Positions 21,261 through 27,557 of a stretch of DNA of 54,325 nucleotides are shown here, one piece after another. The position numbers and the translations under genes were made by a program. The stretch covers positions 1 to 54,325 of the forward strand of contig JADLEF010000081.1 in NCBI GenBank assembly GCA_020846295.1. The letters are read 5' to 3'. The notes under the pieces were generated by a model. It saw nothing but the letters and a program-made list of their open reading frames with translations. It had not been told where the DNA came from and ran no database searches. Position 1 is the first letter of the stretch. The number at the start of each line of letters is the position of its first letter. This DNA is from Acidimicrobiales bacterium. Its GTDB lineage: Bacteria; Actinomycetota; Acidimicrobiia; Acidimicrobiales; CAIXPF01.

Positions 21261-23248
21261 TGCCGTACACGCCAACCGTGCGGGTCGAGGTCGCCTTCGG
21301 CTTCGGCCCGTACGACCCCGAGCCCCTAGCGCTCGACTGGGACGACTTGAGCGAGCACGTCATGGCGATCCAGACGGTGCGCGGCCGATCGTCGGAGTTC
21401 GAGAACTTCCCCGCCGGCACCGCCACGATCACCCTATTCGACGACCAGCGACGGTTCGACCCGCTCAACTCCGCCGGGCCGTACTACGGACAGCTCAAGG
21501 CCAACACCGCCATCCGCATCGTGGCCGAGATCGACAGCACCGACTTCCCGCTCTGGCGGGGCTACACCGACGGCTGGTCGGTCGATTACGTCGAGGGCGG
21601 AGTCGCCTCCGAGGTCACCATCACCGCCGCCGACGCGTTCAAGCCGCTCGCCGAACGCAAGTACCCCGATCCCTACATCGCCGCCCTCGACGCCATCGGG
21701 CGCCCCGATGCCTGGTATCAGCTCGACAGCACCGACGACAACGTGCTGCGCAACGCCGGCGGCAGCTCGAGCAGCGCCATCGGGAAGGACGGCCGGATCA
21801 CCGCGTCCGTCTCCACGACCGACCCGCTGTCGCTGTCCTCCGACGGCGCGGTGGTGCTGCCCGCACTCAAGTCGGTCGACCCGAACGATCCCTACGTCGC
21901 CGCCGTGGAGCTGCCCATCCTTCTCGACTCCCGAGACAACATCACCGCGGGCGACACCTGGACCATCTCGTGGCTGATGCGCGCCGTCACTCGCGACCCG
22001 GTCACCCTGTTCGCCACCCGCCTCCAGGGCCTGGCCTACGCCGAGCAATTGAGCATGGCCGCGCTGTCCGTCTCGCCGAACGGGAACGCCAACTACCCGC
22101 AGTTCCTGCTGGACTACGGCTCGAACTTCCTGGGCAATTCCGGCCAGGTCGACATCGGCGACGGTGCCGTGCACCACCTGGTGCTCGTCCGCGAGATCAC
22201 CACGGCCCGGCTGTACGTCGACGGTGCCCTGGTCGCCTCCGACACCGACGGTGCGGTCACCGGCGCCTACGACGCCTCCCTCGGCTCCCACCAACTCGGC
22301 CGCTCACCCGCCTACCCCGCCCAAGGCGGCTCCGTCGTGATCGACGAACTCATGGGCTGGGCCGACAGGGCGCTCGACGACACCGAGGTGGCCGACCTCT
22401 ACGCGCTGCTCACCGTGCCCGGCACCGAGATCATGCCGACCGGCACCGCCATCGACGCCGTGCTCGACTCGATCGGCTGGCTGTCCGGCCTGCGGACGAT
22501 CGACACCGGCGAGACGCTCGCGCAACCCCCAGCGCGGCCCCGCGGAGTCAGCGTGCTCGGGCTGCTCCAGAACTACGCCACGGCCGAGCACGGCCGCCTG
22601 TTTGTCGACCGCTCCGGCCGCGTCACCTTCCACGACCGCGGCCGGTTCCTGCGCGAGACGGTGGAGTCGACCATCCAGTATGGATTCAGCGACGTAGACC
22701 GCGACGACCCCGCACCGCCTGATGTCGGCATCCTCGACGGCACCTTGAAGCTGGCGCTCGACGATCGCCACACCTTCGACGCCGCGGCTGTCACCCGCGC
22801 CGGCGGCCTGACCCGCACGGCGGGCTCAGCGACACCACTCCGCGAATGGACCGCCGACGGCCTATACCTCGCCAGCGACATGCAGGCGGCCTCGCTCGCG
22901 CAGTGGGCGGTCTTCCGCTTCGGCATCGGCCAGCCCCGCTCAGAGTCCTGGCAGGTCGACCCCGAGGTCCGCCCAGCCGACTGGGAAGACCTGCTCGAGC
23001 TCGAGATCGGCTCCCGCATCCGGCACACGCTCACCCCCGGCGGCATCGGCTCGACCATCGAACTCGACCAGCACGTTGCCTACATCGAGCACGACATCAC
23101 TCCCGAACGCTGGCTTGTCACCCTCAACGGCACCCCGACGGACCCCAACGAAGCCGACTACTTCCTGTGGGACTCCAGCGCCAGCGCATCGACCACCAAC
23201 GGCTGGGCCGATACCGACAACGACCCCCCGGGCGGAGCCTGGGGCTAA
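21260..23248 (+). CDS. Minor tail protein with LamG-like domain
   Basis: A 662-residue tail-tip protein. The N-terminal part (VRVEVAFGFGPYD, WDDLSEHVMAIQTVRGRSSE, TATITLFDDQRRFDPLN) matches baseplate/hub-type minor tail proteins of actinobacterial phages. About residues 150-380 hold a concanavalin/LamG-like jelly roll (YVAAVELPIL, TISWLMRA, VHHLVLVREITTARLYVDGA, VIDELMGWADRALDDTEVADLY), a carbohydrate-binding fold. The C-terminal part returns to hub-like strands. It probably contacts the host surface. The start overlaps the tape measure stop (TAATG). Confidence 0.82.
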   Translation: MPYTPTVRVEVAFGFGPYDPEPLALDWDDLSEHVMAIQTVRGRSSEFENFPAGTATITLFDDQRRFDPLNSAGPYYGQLKANTAIRIVAEIDSTDFPLWRGYTDGWSVDYVEGGVASEVTITAADAFKPLAERKYPDPYIAALDAIGRPDAWYQLDSTDDNVLRNAGGSSSSAIGKDGRITASVSTTDPLSLSSDGAVVLPALKSVDPNDPYVAAVELPILLDSRDNITAGDTWTISWLMRAVTRDPVTLFATRLQGLAYAEQLSMAALSVSPNGNANYPQFLLDYGSNFLGNSGQVDIGDGAVHHLVLVREITTARLYVDGALVASDTDGAVTGAYDASLGSHQLGRSPAYPAQGGSVVIDELMGWADRALDDTEVADLYALLTVPGTEIMPTGTAIDAVLDSIGWLSGLRTIDTGETLAQPPARPRGVSVLGLLQNYATAEHGRLFVDRSGRVTFHDRGRFLRETVESTIQYGFSDVDRDDPAPPDVGILDGTLKLALDDRHTFDAAAVTRAGGLTRTAGSATPLREWTADGLYLASDMQAASLAQWAVFRFGIGQPRSESWQVDPEVRPADWEDLLELEIGSRIRHTLTPGGIGSTIELDQHVAYIEHDITPERWLVTLNGTPTDPNEADYFLWDSSASASTTNGWADTDNDPPGGAWG

Positions 23249-23263
23249 CGAGAGGACCAGACC

Positions 23264-23779
23264 GTGGCGTACTCCGACCTCGACTCCATCCACGTGCCCA
23301 CCGCTGGCCAGCGCCCGCCGGCGTCCTGGGGCGCGCAGGTCAACGCCAACTTCGACGCGGTCTACGACGACGTGCTGGCCAAGCTCGGGCAGTGGACCAA
23401 CTACACCCCTACCGTGCTCCAGTCCGTGGCCGTCTCCAAGACGGTCAGTTACGCCCGGTACCTCAAGCTGGGGCGGCTGGTGGTGGTCCAGTGCTACCTC
23501 GTCATCACCAGCAGCGGCACCGCGAACAACGCACTCACTGTCTCGCTCCCGGTCACCGCCGCACAGGCATCGGTACCCGGCGGGGGCTTCTACTGGTACG
23601 ACGCCTCGGCTGGCCTGAACTACGGCACCATCGGCATCCCCCTCTCCACGACCACCGTCGGCGGGCTCCTCAGCGGATCGGCCGCGGTCGCCGGGCAGAC
23701 CAACGCCGTCGGCTGGCCCAACCAGGTGGCCTCCGGCGACTCGCTCCTCATCTCGATGACGTACGAGGCCGCGAGCTGA
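23264..23779 (+). CDS. Tail fibre/tip protein
   Basis: A 171-residue protein, GTG start with GAGAGGA upstream. The N-terminal motif IHVPTAGQRPPASWGAQVNA, followed by NFDAVYDDV, is common at the start of small actinophage tail-tip proteins. The C-terminal part is beta-rich and Ser/Thr/Gly-rich (LVVVQCYLVITSSGTANNAL, LPVTAAQASVPGGGFYWY), like a receptor-binding or fibre head. It is the last structural gene of the operon and is followed by a hairpin. Confidence 0.75.
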   Translation: MAYSDLDSIHVPTAGQRPPASWGAQVNANFDAVYDDVLAKLGQWTNYTPTVLQSVAVSKTVSYARYLKLGRLVVVQCYLVITSSGTANNALTVSLPVTAAQASVPGGGFYWYDASAGLNYGTIGIPLSTTTVGGLLSGSAAVAGQTNAVGWPNQVASGDSLLISMTYEAAS

Positions 23780-23787
23780 CGCGATCC

Positions 23788-23816
23788 GGCCCGCCCCATG
23801 GAGGTGAAGGCGGGCC
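23788..23816 (+). terminator. GC-rich hairpin after the tail operon
   Basis: GGCCCGCC (23788-23795) and GGCGGGCC (23809-23816) form a perfect 8-bp stem with a 13-base loop, 8 bases after the last tail gene. No T-run follows, which is common for actinobacterial terminators. Confidence 0.6.
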
Positions 23817-24130
23817 TGGCGGCGCGGGCTGAGGGGTCCCACGGCCGAGCGTAGCCGACTGAACGCTCCGAATACCGAAATCCCGCGTCGATCCGCTGTA
23901 GCCCCAAAACGCATAAAAACGCATAATCGCCGCTCAGTGCGCCTTCGCTCCACAGAGAGGGGATACGAAGCTCCCACCTGCACTCTTGGCCCGCTACGAT
24001 GCACTTGACGGTACCTACAGAGCGCAACTCTACGAGCCCTCGGTTCCGCAATGTTGACAAGAAGTGGCCCCGAGGTTCTCGTACAACCCCGGGGCCGACC
24101 ATCCAGCCTGAAACGACCAGGAGAATGGCC
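23817..24130. other. Non-coding control region between tail operon and early genes
   Basis: No gene is seen in about 310 bases. It holds a tandem pair of AAAACGCATA (23906-23915 and 23916-23925), TTGACG at 24005-24010, TTGACA at 24054-24059 and an inverted repeat GGCCCCG/CGGGGCC (24066-24072 and 24090-24096) just before the next genes. This is the likely promoter/operator region for the 24131-27448 operon. The -10 boxes are unclear. Confidence 0.5.
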
Positions 24131-24283
24131 ATGGCCAAGGTAATGCGCCCACGACCGCTCTCGGCAGCCGAGCTGCGTCAGCTCGGGGAGCTGATGCTCC
24201 TCATGGCGGAGAACGCCGAGCTGCTCGAGGAGGCACACCGGCATCTCGATGCCATCCGAGCCGAGCTGGCAGGCGCCCGATGA
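24131..24283 (+). CDS. Small helical phage protein
   Basis: A 50-residue protein starting MAKVMRPRPLSAAELRQLGE, then LMLLMAENAELLEEAHRHLD, one or two amphipathic helices and probably a coiled coil. AGGAG lies eight bases before the ATG at 24131. An in-frame ATG at 24125 is too close to that site. No family is recognised. It is the first gene of the early operon that ends with integrase and overlaps the next start (ATGA). A regulator or adaptor would fit its size and place, without proof. Confidence 0.6.
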   Translation: MAKVMRPRPLSAAELRQLGELMLLMAENAELLEEAHRHLDAIRAELAGAR

Positions 24284-24447
24284 ACGGTCTCGACCACGCG
24301 CTGCGGACTATCGGCCTGCTGACCGTCTTGACGTTGCTCCATCGACTAGCCCACACCGTCGGTGTCCGCCCAACCGACCGCACCCCCACGAACACGACCC
24401 CCACCACGAACACGAAGGAGGCCCCGATCTATGGCTGCTGCGGTTGA
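24280..24447 (+). CDS. Small protein with hydrophobic N-terminus
   Basis: A 55-residue protein beginning MNGLDHALRTIGLLTVLTLL, a single hydrophobic helix, followed by a Thr/Pro/Asn-rich tail (VGVRPTDRTPTNTTP) and ending CCG. It starts within the previous stop (ATGA), which supports translation, and overlaps the excisionase gene by 17 bases. The function is unknown. A membrane-anchored small protein is the simplest reading. Confidence 0.45.
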   Translation: MNGLDHALRTIGLLTVLTLLHRLAHTVGVRPTDRTPTNTTPTTNTKEAPIYGCCG

Positions 24448-24631
24448 CCGCCTGCTGAGCGGCGAAGAGGTTGCCGAGCTCTTCGGCGCACCGAAGCGCA
24501 TGGTGAACGACCTGCGCCGCGCCGGCTCACTCCGAGGTGTCCGGCTGGGCCGGCTCTGGCGCTACCGCGAGAGCGATGTCCGGGCGTTCCTGGATGCCGG
24601 CGGCGGACCCGCGCGGGGAGGGAAGGCGTAG
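24431..24631 (+). CDS. Excisionase-like helix-turn-helix protein
   Basis: A 66-residue MerR/Xis-type winged helix protein: LLSGEEVAELFGAPKRMVND, LRRAGSLRGVRLGRLWRYRE, then SDVRAFLDAGG. This matches the excisionase/AlpA-type DNA-binding domain that bends attachment DNA and directs excision. AAGGAGG stands eight bases before the ATG. Its genes and the integrase are on the same strand with replication-like and WhiB genes between. It could instead be a small transcription regulator. Confidence 0.78.
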   Translation: MAAAVDRLLSGEEVAELFGAPKRMVNDLRRAGSLRGVRLGRLWRYRESDVRAFLDAGGGPARGGKA

Positions 24632-24705
24632 CGCCCAGCAGCGCGACCGATGCCGAAACCGGGCCGAGCCCGGTCCGCCGACGGGTGGCACCCGCAGCGC
24701 TGACG

Positions 24706-25890
24706 ATGGCAAGCCGAACGAGAAGAGACCGGACTCGCGTGACCGTCTTTCCCCCTGGGGCCGCCCGCATCTACGAGGCGTGGCTCGACCTGCCGGACCC
24801 GCAGCTCCGCATTCTCGCAGCCCTCACCGCGCATGGCGCCCTGCTCGACCGTGGCTGCCGGGAGAGTGCCGCCACGTTGGCGCCGCTCGCCGGCGTTGCA
24901 CCTCGCACCGCTGAGCGCCTCCTCGCGCAGGTGCAGGACGCGGGTCTGATCATCGTGCGGCGGCGCCGCAACCTCCCGGCTGTCCGAAGGATCGCGCGAG
25001 AGGCCCGGCAGCGACCGTGGGCCGACGTGGATGCTGACACCCTCGAAGCACTGGCGGCCTTTGGAACGGCGGCGCTCCGGCTCTTCGCTGTGGTGGACAT
25101 CCGCCAAGGCGACAAGCAGGGCACGTGGCGCTCAACGAGCGAGCTGGCGGACATGGCCCGAGTAAGCAGGCGCACCGCATTCCGTGCGCTGGCCGAGCTG
25201 GAGTACGTGGGACTGGTGGAGAAGGAAGCGGGCTGGGACGGGCGAGTGGTCAGAAGCGTTTACCGGCCGCCGAGCGGGGTCGGAGCCGACGCACCAGGAC
25301 CACGCGACGGTGGCACCCCTGAGGGCTCAGGAACCTCCACCCTGGGGGTGCAGGAACCCCTACCCCCGTGTCAGGATCACGTGGTCCTGGTGCCGCCAAC
25401 GCGTGATCCTGATGCCAGGATCGCGTGGACACCTGAGCTTCAAAGAGCTTCAAAGAGCTACATCAGAGTCGAACGCTCTTCGAGCGCCCGACGGCGGATG
25501 GATGTCGACTGCGTCGAAGGAGCCACCGAGGCTGCATTCTCGTCCTCTGCCCAGCACGATGTCTCGGCGCAGGACGACGAGCCGCCGTACGACCTTCGCG
25601 TCACCCATTGGCTCGCCGACGAGATCACGGCCCTCACGCTCGGCTCCACACCGTCCTGCAACCACCCTGACTGGCTCGAGGCCCACATCGTGGCGATGCA
25701 ACTGCTCGATGCCCTCGGCGACGACGCCGTTGCGATGGTCGAGTGGCTGGTCTGGGGCGACGGCCTACAGGCGTACTGGTGGCGGGATCGCATCCGTCGC
25801 CCGGGCGACATCCGCCGACGCCTCGACTCGCTGGAGGAGGCCCGGAGCTGGGATCGCTATGCCGAGTACCGAGGGCCAGCGGCGTCATGA
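24706..25890 (+). CDS. Helix-turn-helix protein, probable replication initiator
   Basis: About 394 residues. There are two winged-helix-like segments: AALTAHGALLDRGCRESAAT followed by LAPLAGVAPRTAERLLAQVQ, and WRSTSELADMARVSRRTAFR followed by ALAELEYVGLVEKE. A low-complexity linker (about residues 200-260) comes next, then a C-terminal helical part (HWLADEITALTLGS, then LLDALGDDAVAMVEWLVWGD). Two-domain proteins of this type with a linker over repeated DNA resemble phage initiators such as lambda O. The linker DNA carries an iteron-like cluster. The start is uncertain: ATG 24706, GTG 24685 and GTG 24739 are possible and none has a strong ribosome site. The stop overlaps WhiB (ATGA). Confidence 0.6.
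   Translation: MASRTRRDRTRVTVFPPGAARIYEAWLDLPDPQLRILAALTAHGALLDRGCRESAATLAPLAGVAPRTAERLLAQVQDAGLIIVRRRRNLPAVRRIAREARQRPWADVDADTLEALAAFGTAALRLFAVVDIRQGDKQGTWRSTSELADMARVSRRTAFRALAELEYVGLVEKEAGWDGRVVRSVYRPPSGVGADAPGPRDGGTPEGSGTSTLGVQEPLPPCQDHVVLVPPTRDPDARIAWTPELQRASKSYIRVERSSSARRRMDVDCVEGATEAAFSSSAQHDVSAQDDEPPYDLRVTHWLADEITALTLGSTPSCNHPDWLEAHIVAMQLLDALGDDAVAMVEWLVWGDGLQAYWWRDRIRRPGDIRRRLDSLEEARSWDRYAEYRGPAAS
25328..25425. repeat. Iteron-like repeat cluster, possible replication origin
   Basis: CAGGATCACG at 25372-25381, its inverted form CGTGATCCTG at 25402-25411 and CAGGATCGCG at 25416-25425. Related CAGGAACC units occur at 25328 and 25351. They lie in the linker-coding part of the initiator-like gene, the same arrangement as the lambda origin inside gene O. 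No strongly AT-rich stretch is adjacent. Confidence 0.45.
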
Positions 25891-26255
25891 CTCGCCGCGC
25901 AGTCCGAGGACGGGAGCCCTGGATGGCGGGCGCCGCCTGCAAAGGTCACACCGAACTGTTCTTCGAGAGCGGCCACGAGGCACGAGACGCAGCCCGAGCG
26001 ATCTGCGCCGCGTGCTCCGTGCTCGACGAATGCCGGGCTTGGGCTCTGCGGCGGCCCGACCCATGCTGGGGTGCGGTGCTGGCCGGCCTCCTGCCCGAAC
26101 AGCGACGCCGCCTCACCTTCGACCCTGCAATCCACCGCACCCGCCGCACTACCACGGCCCGGGAGACGGCCAGGAAGGCCCCCCCTGGCGCCCCGCAGGC
26201 CGCGGGCGTACACGAGGGCTACCCTGCCGCCCAGGCGAGGCAGGAGGCGGGCTGA
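25887..26255 (+). CDS. WhiB-family iron-sulfur transcription factor
   Basis: A 122-residue WhiB-like protein. The four cluster cysteines are at about 19, 40, 43 and 49 (MAGAACKGHTELFF and ICAACSVLDECRAWAL). They are followed by PDPCWGAVLAGLLPEQRRRL, the turn and basic region that follow the cluster in WhiB proteins. The C-terminal tail is basic. WhiB proteins bind the primary sigma factor and are limited to actinobacteria and their phages. Phage copies can interfere with host WhiB2 and affect division or exclude superinfection. It overlaps both neighbours (ATGA at its start, TGATG at its end), so it is expressed with the integrase. Confidence 0.9.
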   Translation: MTRRAVRGREPWMAGAACKGHTELFFESGHEARDAARAICAACSVLDECRAWALRRPDPCWGAVLAGLLPEQRRRLTFDPAIHRTRRTTTARETARKAPPGAPQAAGVHEGYPAAQARQEAG

Positions 26256-27448
26256 TGGGCGAGCAGAGCAAGCCGAGGAAGGGCCCCCGCACATGGGGCA
26301 CAGTGAAGCAGCGGGCATCAGGGCGGTGGCAGGCGCAAGCTGGTCCCGACGCCACCGGGAAGCGGGCTTCGCTGGGCACCTACCGCACCAAGGCCGAGGC
26401 GAACGCCGCGCTGAGCGCTGCGCAGGAGCAGCAGCGGCGCGGCGAGTGGGCGGCGCCGTCCGCCGGACGAGTCACCTTCGAGACCATCGCCCAACGCTGG
26501 CTGGCCACTCGGGTGACGAGACCCTCCACCGCCTCGCGCGACGAGAGCTACCTCCGCAGCAAGGTCCTCCCCCACCTCGGCCACCTCGAGGTGGGCCGCA
26601 TCGACGTGGCCGTGCTCCGATCCTGGATCGCAGAACTGGTCCGCCAGGGTCTGGCACCGGCCACCGTGCGCAAGGCGCACCAGCTCGTCCTGGCCATCCT
26701 CAACGAGGCCGTCGATGATCGCCTCATCGCCGCCAACCCGGCCCTCAACGTGCGCTCCGTGCCGAAGGTGCCTCGGGCCACGCGCCGCTCGCTTGACGAC
26801 GACGAGCTGGGCCGCCTTGTCGAGGCCATGGATGAGCGCTACCGGGCCATGGTGCTCCTCGGCGCCTTCGGCGGCCTACGCCCGGGCGAGCTGATCGGCC
26901 TGCGGGTCGGCGACCTCGACCTCCTCCGCCGGACCGTGCGGGTAGAGCGCACCGCGACCGACGTGCGCGGCGAAGTCATCCTCGGCCCACCGAAGACCGA
27001 CGCCGGACGGCGCACCGTGCCCCTACCGCCTCCCGTCGTCGAGGCACTCGCCGACCACGTCGCCCGTTACGGCCTCCGTGGCGACGACGTGCTCTTCCCC
27101 GCTCCAAAGGGCGGCCACCTGTCGCTGAACCACTGGCGGGCCCGGTTCTGGGCCCCTGCAATGAAGGCCGCCGAGATCACCCCGCCGATCACGCCGCACC
27201 AGCTCCGGCACCGAGCGGTCACGACGTGGGCGCAAGCTGGGGTGGACCCGACGACGGCTGCGAAGCGTGCTGGCCACGAGAGCCCGGCCACGCTGCTCAG
27301 CGTGTATGCGTCAGCCGCAGAGGGCGAGGTGCCTGCTGACGCGTCCATCGCCGAGCGTGCTGCGCAGGTCGTCGCAGGGCTGGGGAGTTCCCGTTCAGTT
27401 CCCGTAGTTGATCTGGGGGCGGTCCGGGAGGCTCGAAATGGCCTCTGA
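26255..27448 (+). CDS. int: Tyrosine-type phage integrase
   Basis: A 397-residue site-specific recombinase acting on the tRNA-Val att core. The N-terminal AP2-like arm-binding domain is GTVKQRASGRWQAQAG and SLGTYRTKAEANAAL. The core-binding (SAM-like) domain is VTFETIAQRWLATRV to NEAVDDRLIAANPA. The catalytic domain has Arg in GAFGGLRPGELIG, Lys near LGPPKTDAGRRT, HQLRH with the second Arg, and the nucleophile Tyr in LLSVYASA. The ATG at 26255 overlaps the WhiB stop and has GGAGG upstream. Its 3' end contains an arm-type repeat block, and the stop is 11 bases from the att repeat. Confidence 0.95.
   Translation: MGEQSKPRKGPRTWGTVKQRASGRWQAQAGPDATGKRASLGTYRTKAEANAALSAAQEQQRRGEWAAPSAGRVTFETIAQRWLATRVTRPSTASRDESYLRSKVLPHLGHLEVGRIDVAVLRSWIAELVRQGLAPATVRKAHQLVLAILNEAVDDRLIAANPALNVRSVPKVPRATRRSLDDDELGRLVEAMDERYRAMVLLGAFGGLRPGELIGLRVGDLDLLRRTVRVERTATDVRGEVILGPPKTDAGRRTVPLPPPVVEALADHVARYGLRGDDVLFPAPKGGHLSLNHWRARFWAPAMKAAEITPPITPHQLRHRAVTTWAQAGVDPTTAAKRAGHESPATLLSVYASAAEGEVPADASIAERAAQVVAGLGSSRSVPVVDLGAVREARNGL
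27386..27405 (+). promoter_or_regulatory. Putative integrase arm-type binding site (right arm)
   Basis: AGTTCCCGTTCAGTTCCCGT lies inside the last codons of the integrase gene. It matches 6481-6500 at 19 of 20 bases in the same orientation, with the same 11-base spacing of the AGTTCCCGT unit. It is 54 bases from the right att core. Confidence 0.6.
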
Positions 27449-27459
27449 CCAGGACCGAA

Positions 27460-27510
27460 AGGAGTGGGCGCTACAGGACTCGAACCTGTGGCCTCAGCCG
27501 TGTGAAGGCT
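27460..27510. other. Right attachment site (att core)
   Basis: Identical to 6325-6375 over 51 bases. It forms nucleotides 29 to the end of tRNA-Val plus five downstream bases, so the incoming phage DNA rebuilt the 3' part of the tRNA and kept it functional. Confidence 0.93.
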
Positions 27511-27538
27511 GCGCTCTAACCAACTGAGCTAAGCGCCC
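27465..27538 (-). tRNA. tRNA-Val(CAC)
   Basis: A 74-nt tRNA on the minus strand. The acceptor stem is GGGCGCT/AGCGCCC with discriminator A. The D-arm region is TAGCTCAGTTGGTTAGAGC. The anticodon stem is CAGCC/GGCTG with loop TTCACAC, anticodon CAC reading GUG. The T-arm is GGTTCGAGTCC. CCA is not encoded. The 3' part is shared with the left attachment site, so this copy is a phage/host hybrid. Confidence 0.96.
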
Positions 27539-27557
27539 GTGAGGACAGCCGTGGACT

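Larger units (their letters stand above)
6325..27510. mobile_element. Integrated siphovirus-type prophage in tRNA-Val(CAC)
   Basis: About 21.2 kb bounded by 51-bp perfect direct repeats that belong to the tRNA-Val gene. The contents are HNH nuclease, terminase, HK97-type portal/protease/capsid, connector, tail tube, tail chaperones, tape measure, tail-tip proteins, excisionase-like protein, WhiB and tyrosine integrase. The order is that of long-non-contractile-tailed phages. Lysis genes and a recognisable immunity repressor are missing and the large terminase is frameshifted, so the element may be defective. Three reverse-strand cargo insertions are present (7135-9106, 9298-9687 and 13248-13922). 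Confidence 0.93.

Noticed and set aside
24066-24096. Riboswitch-like structure before the early genes
   Set aside because: Only one 7-bp stem is visible and no known aptamer signature. More likely an operator or attenuator stem.
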